64,000 nucleotides of DNA from Acidiferrum sp963771295 (GTDB lineage Bacteria > Acidobacteriota > Terriglobia > Acidiferrales > UBA7541). Below the pieces are notes generated by a model. That model was not told the DNA's origin and searched no databases. It saw only the letters and a program-made list of their open reading frames with translations. The position numbers and the translations under genes were made by a program. Within the stretch, counting starts at the first letter, position 1. The number at the start of each line of letters is the position of its first letter. Positions 63,061 to 64,000 of this stretch are shown piece after piece. The stretch spans positions 1 to 64,000 of the forward strand of contig CAVYTB010000016.1 of NCBI GenBank assembly GCA_963771295.1, in the 5' to 3' direction.

Positions 63061-64000
63061 ATGAGCATGAACCCGATTTTTCGTATCGCGTTCTCTTTCA
63101 TTTTGCTGCTCGTCATTGCCTGTGAGGCGCGCTCGCAGAGCAAAGCATGTGCACCTGTGACTCGGGATGTAACCACTCCAAACGTTTCCACCTCAACCTG
63201 CGAGTCAACTCAATCACCCATGGATCGAGATCACCAGTTCGACACCGGCTCAGGCATCGTCTTAAAACAGCTTTCGACGGTGCAGATCCAGAATCTCGCA
63301 ACCTTGGGCAAGGTTTGGGGATTCTTGAAATATCACCACCCGCAAGTCACATCCGGTAATTTGCATTGGGACTATGAGTTGTTCCGTGTGCTGCCCGAGA
63401 TCCTCTATGCACCGGATCGCCAGTCCGCAAATGCCGTCTTGCTGAGTTGGATCACTAAACTGGGCAACGTTGCGTCTTGTAATCCGTGCGCGGAATTGGA
63501 CCAGCGCGAACTCGACCTCAGTCCCGACCTCAACTGGATCGCAGACGAGGCGTCGCTGGGATACGAGCTTAGCCACAGTCTGCGTTCGATTCAAAACAAG
63601 CGTGCACTAGGCCAACAGTTCTACGTCTCAAAGGTGCCCAACATTGGCAATCCCAAGTTTGAGCACGAACTCGGCTACGAGAAACTCAAGCTTCCTGACG
63701 CTGGATTTCAACTTCTTGCCCTCTACCGTTTCTGGAACATCATTCAGTACTGGTCGCCCTATCGCGACGTCATCGGCGAGGATTGGAATAGCGTTCTGAT
63801 CCAGTTCATTCCAAGGGTTGCTCTGGCAGAAAGCCCCGACGCCTACCAGCTTGAGTTGCTCGCATTCATTACCAAGGCTCACGATGGGCACGCCAACCTG
63901 TGGAGTTCGCTCGCGGTGCGGCCTCCCGTCGGCAAGTGCCTGCTTCCGGTGCAGGTGCGTTTCGTGGAAAACCTTCCCGTCATCGGCGGACTTTCTCCTG
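63061..64000 (+). CDS. S41-family peptidase, N-terminal part (runs off right edge)
   Basis: The frame from ATG 63061 is open to the window edge (313 codons seen). A signal peptide with a possible lipobox (LLLVIACEARS) is followed by the domain that precedes the S41 protease core in this subgroup: NLATLGKVWGFLKYHHPQVT and WDYELFRVLPEIL. Later come LLALYRFWNIIQYWSPYRDV and ELLAFITKAHDGHANLW, the tail of the helical bundle before the PDZ/protease part. The catalytic Ser/Lys lies beyond the window. Such proteins are exported C-terminal-processing-like peptidases. Confidence 0.85.
   Translation, partial: MSMNPIFRIAFSFILLLVIACEARSQSKACAPVTRDVTTPNVSTSTCESTQSPMDRDHQFDTGSGIVLKQLSTVQIQNLATLGKVWGFLKYHHPQVTSGNLHWDYELFRVLPEILYAPDRQSANAVLLSWITKLGNVASCNPCAELDQRELDLSPDLNWIADEASLGYELSHSLRSIQNKRALGQQFYVSKVPNIGNPKFEHELGYEKLKLPDAGFQLLALYRFWNIIQYWSPYRDVIGEDWNSVLIQFIPRVALAESPDAYQLELLAFITKAHDGHANLWSSLAVRPPVGKCLLPVQVRFVENLPVIGGLSP

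Overview
The window looks like chromosomal DNA of a soil Acidobacteriota (Terriglobia/Koribacter-like). This is inferred from gene content: two ADOP-type MacB/FtsX permeases, a DUF2934 protein, FG-GAP/ASPIC (CRTAC1-type) proteins, a DUF3631/helix-turn-helix/tyrosine-recombinase element, hydrogenase maturation genes and a fairly high GC content. No rRNA or species marker is present, so the placement is an inference.

Region 1 (1-6264) is a decayed integrated element ending at a tRNA-Leu(TAA) on the minus strand. It holds an edge-truncated membrane protein, an excisionase-like HTH, a broken zinc-ribbon gene, a DUF2292 protein, and broken DUF3631 primase/helicase, HTH and integrase genes. The integrase ends 21 bases from the tRNA 3' end. 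Almost every gene carries single-base frameshifts while the peptide homology on both sides stays clear. Next to it (6402-7738) is a truncated, frameshifted glycogen debranching enzyme, then about 480 gene-free bases with a hairpin and one copy of a dispersed repeat.

Region 2 (8220-15025) is a plus-strand sugar-phosphate block: transketolase, rpiB, transaldolase, zwf, a short relic of 6-phosphogluconolactonase, and class I fructose-bisphosphate aldolase, closed by a strong terminator. Region 3 (15171-24189) is mixed: an exported CHB_HEX_C protein, a DUF2934 protein, a GH3 beta-glucosidase split by a frameshift, a dienelactone hydrolase, an ADOP permease, ribulose-phosphate 3-epimerase and a Gfo/Idh/MocA oxidoreductase.

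Region 4 (24279-33330) is the most interesting part. A NarL-type two-component system is translationally coupled to a Tat-exported FG-GAP/ASPIC protein. It is followed by a membrane-anchored pentaheme cytochrome c/TPR fusion, an AhpD-fold peroxidase-related protein and a second FG-GAP/ASPIC protein. The AhpD-like gene has an in-frame UGA exactly where the second cysteine of its CxxC motif belongs. A 7-bp hairpin sits at bacterial-SECIS distance downstream, and the next gene's start codon overlaps the stop codon reached only by reading through the UGA. I interpret this as a CxxU selenoprotein.

Region 5 (33327-40487) is a [NiFe]-hydrogenase maturation locus: hemerythrin-like protein, hypC, D, E, A, B and F on the minus strand, and a divergent maturation endopeptidase, with no hydrogenase structural gene in the window. 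Region 6 (40520-47186) holds an aminotransferase, a phosphoesterase, an unknown two-gene cassette, an HtrA-type protease, a DUF374 acyltransferase and a FecR-like protein.

Region 7 (47217-56852, minus strand) is lipid and electron-transfer metabolism: yceD, rpmF, plsX, fabD, fabG, acpP, fabF, then etfB, etfA and ETF-quinone oxidoreductase, with a broken hicBA toxin-antitoxin pair lodged between etfA and the oxidoreductase. Two intergenic gaps here carry heptad repeats. Region 8 (57223-64000) has an ECF42-type sigma factor module (YCII protein, small cysteine protein, DUF899 protein, sigma factor), a second ADOP permease, a TrmO-like methyltransferase and an S41 peptidase running off the right edge.
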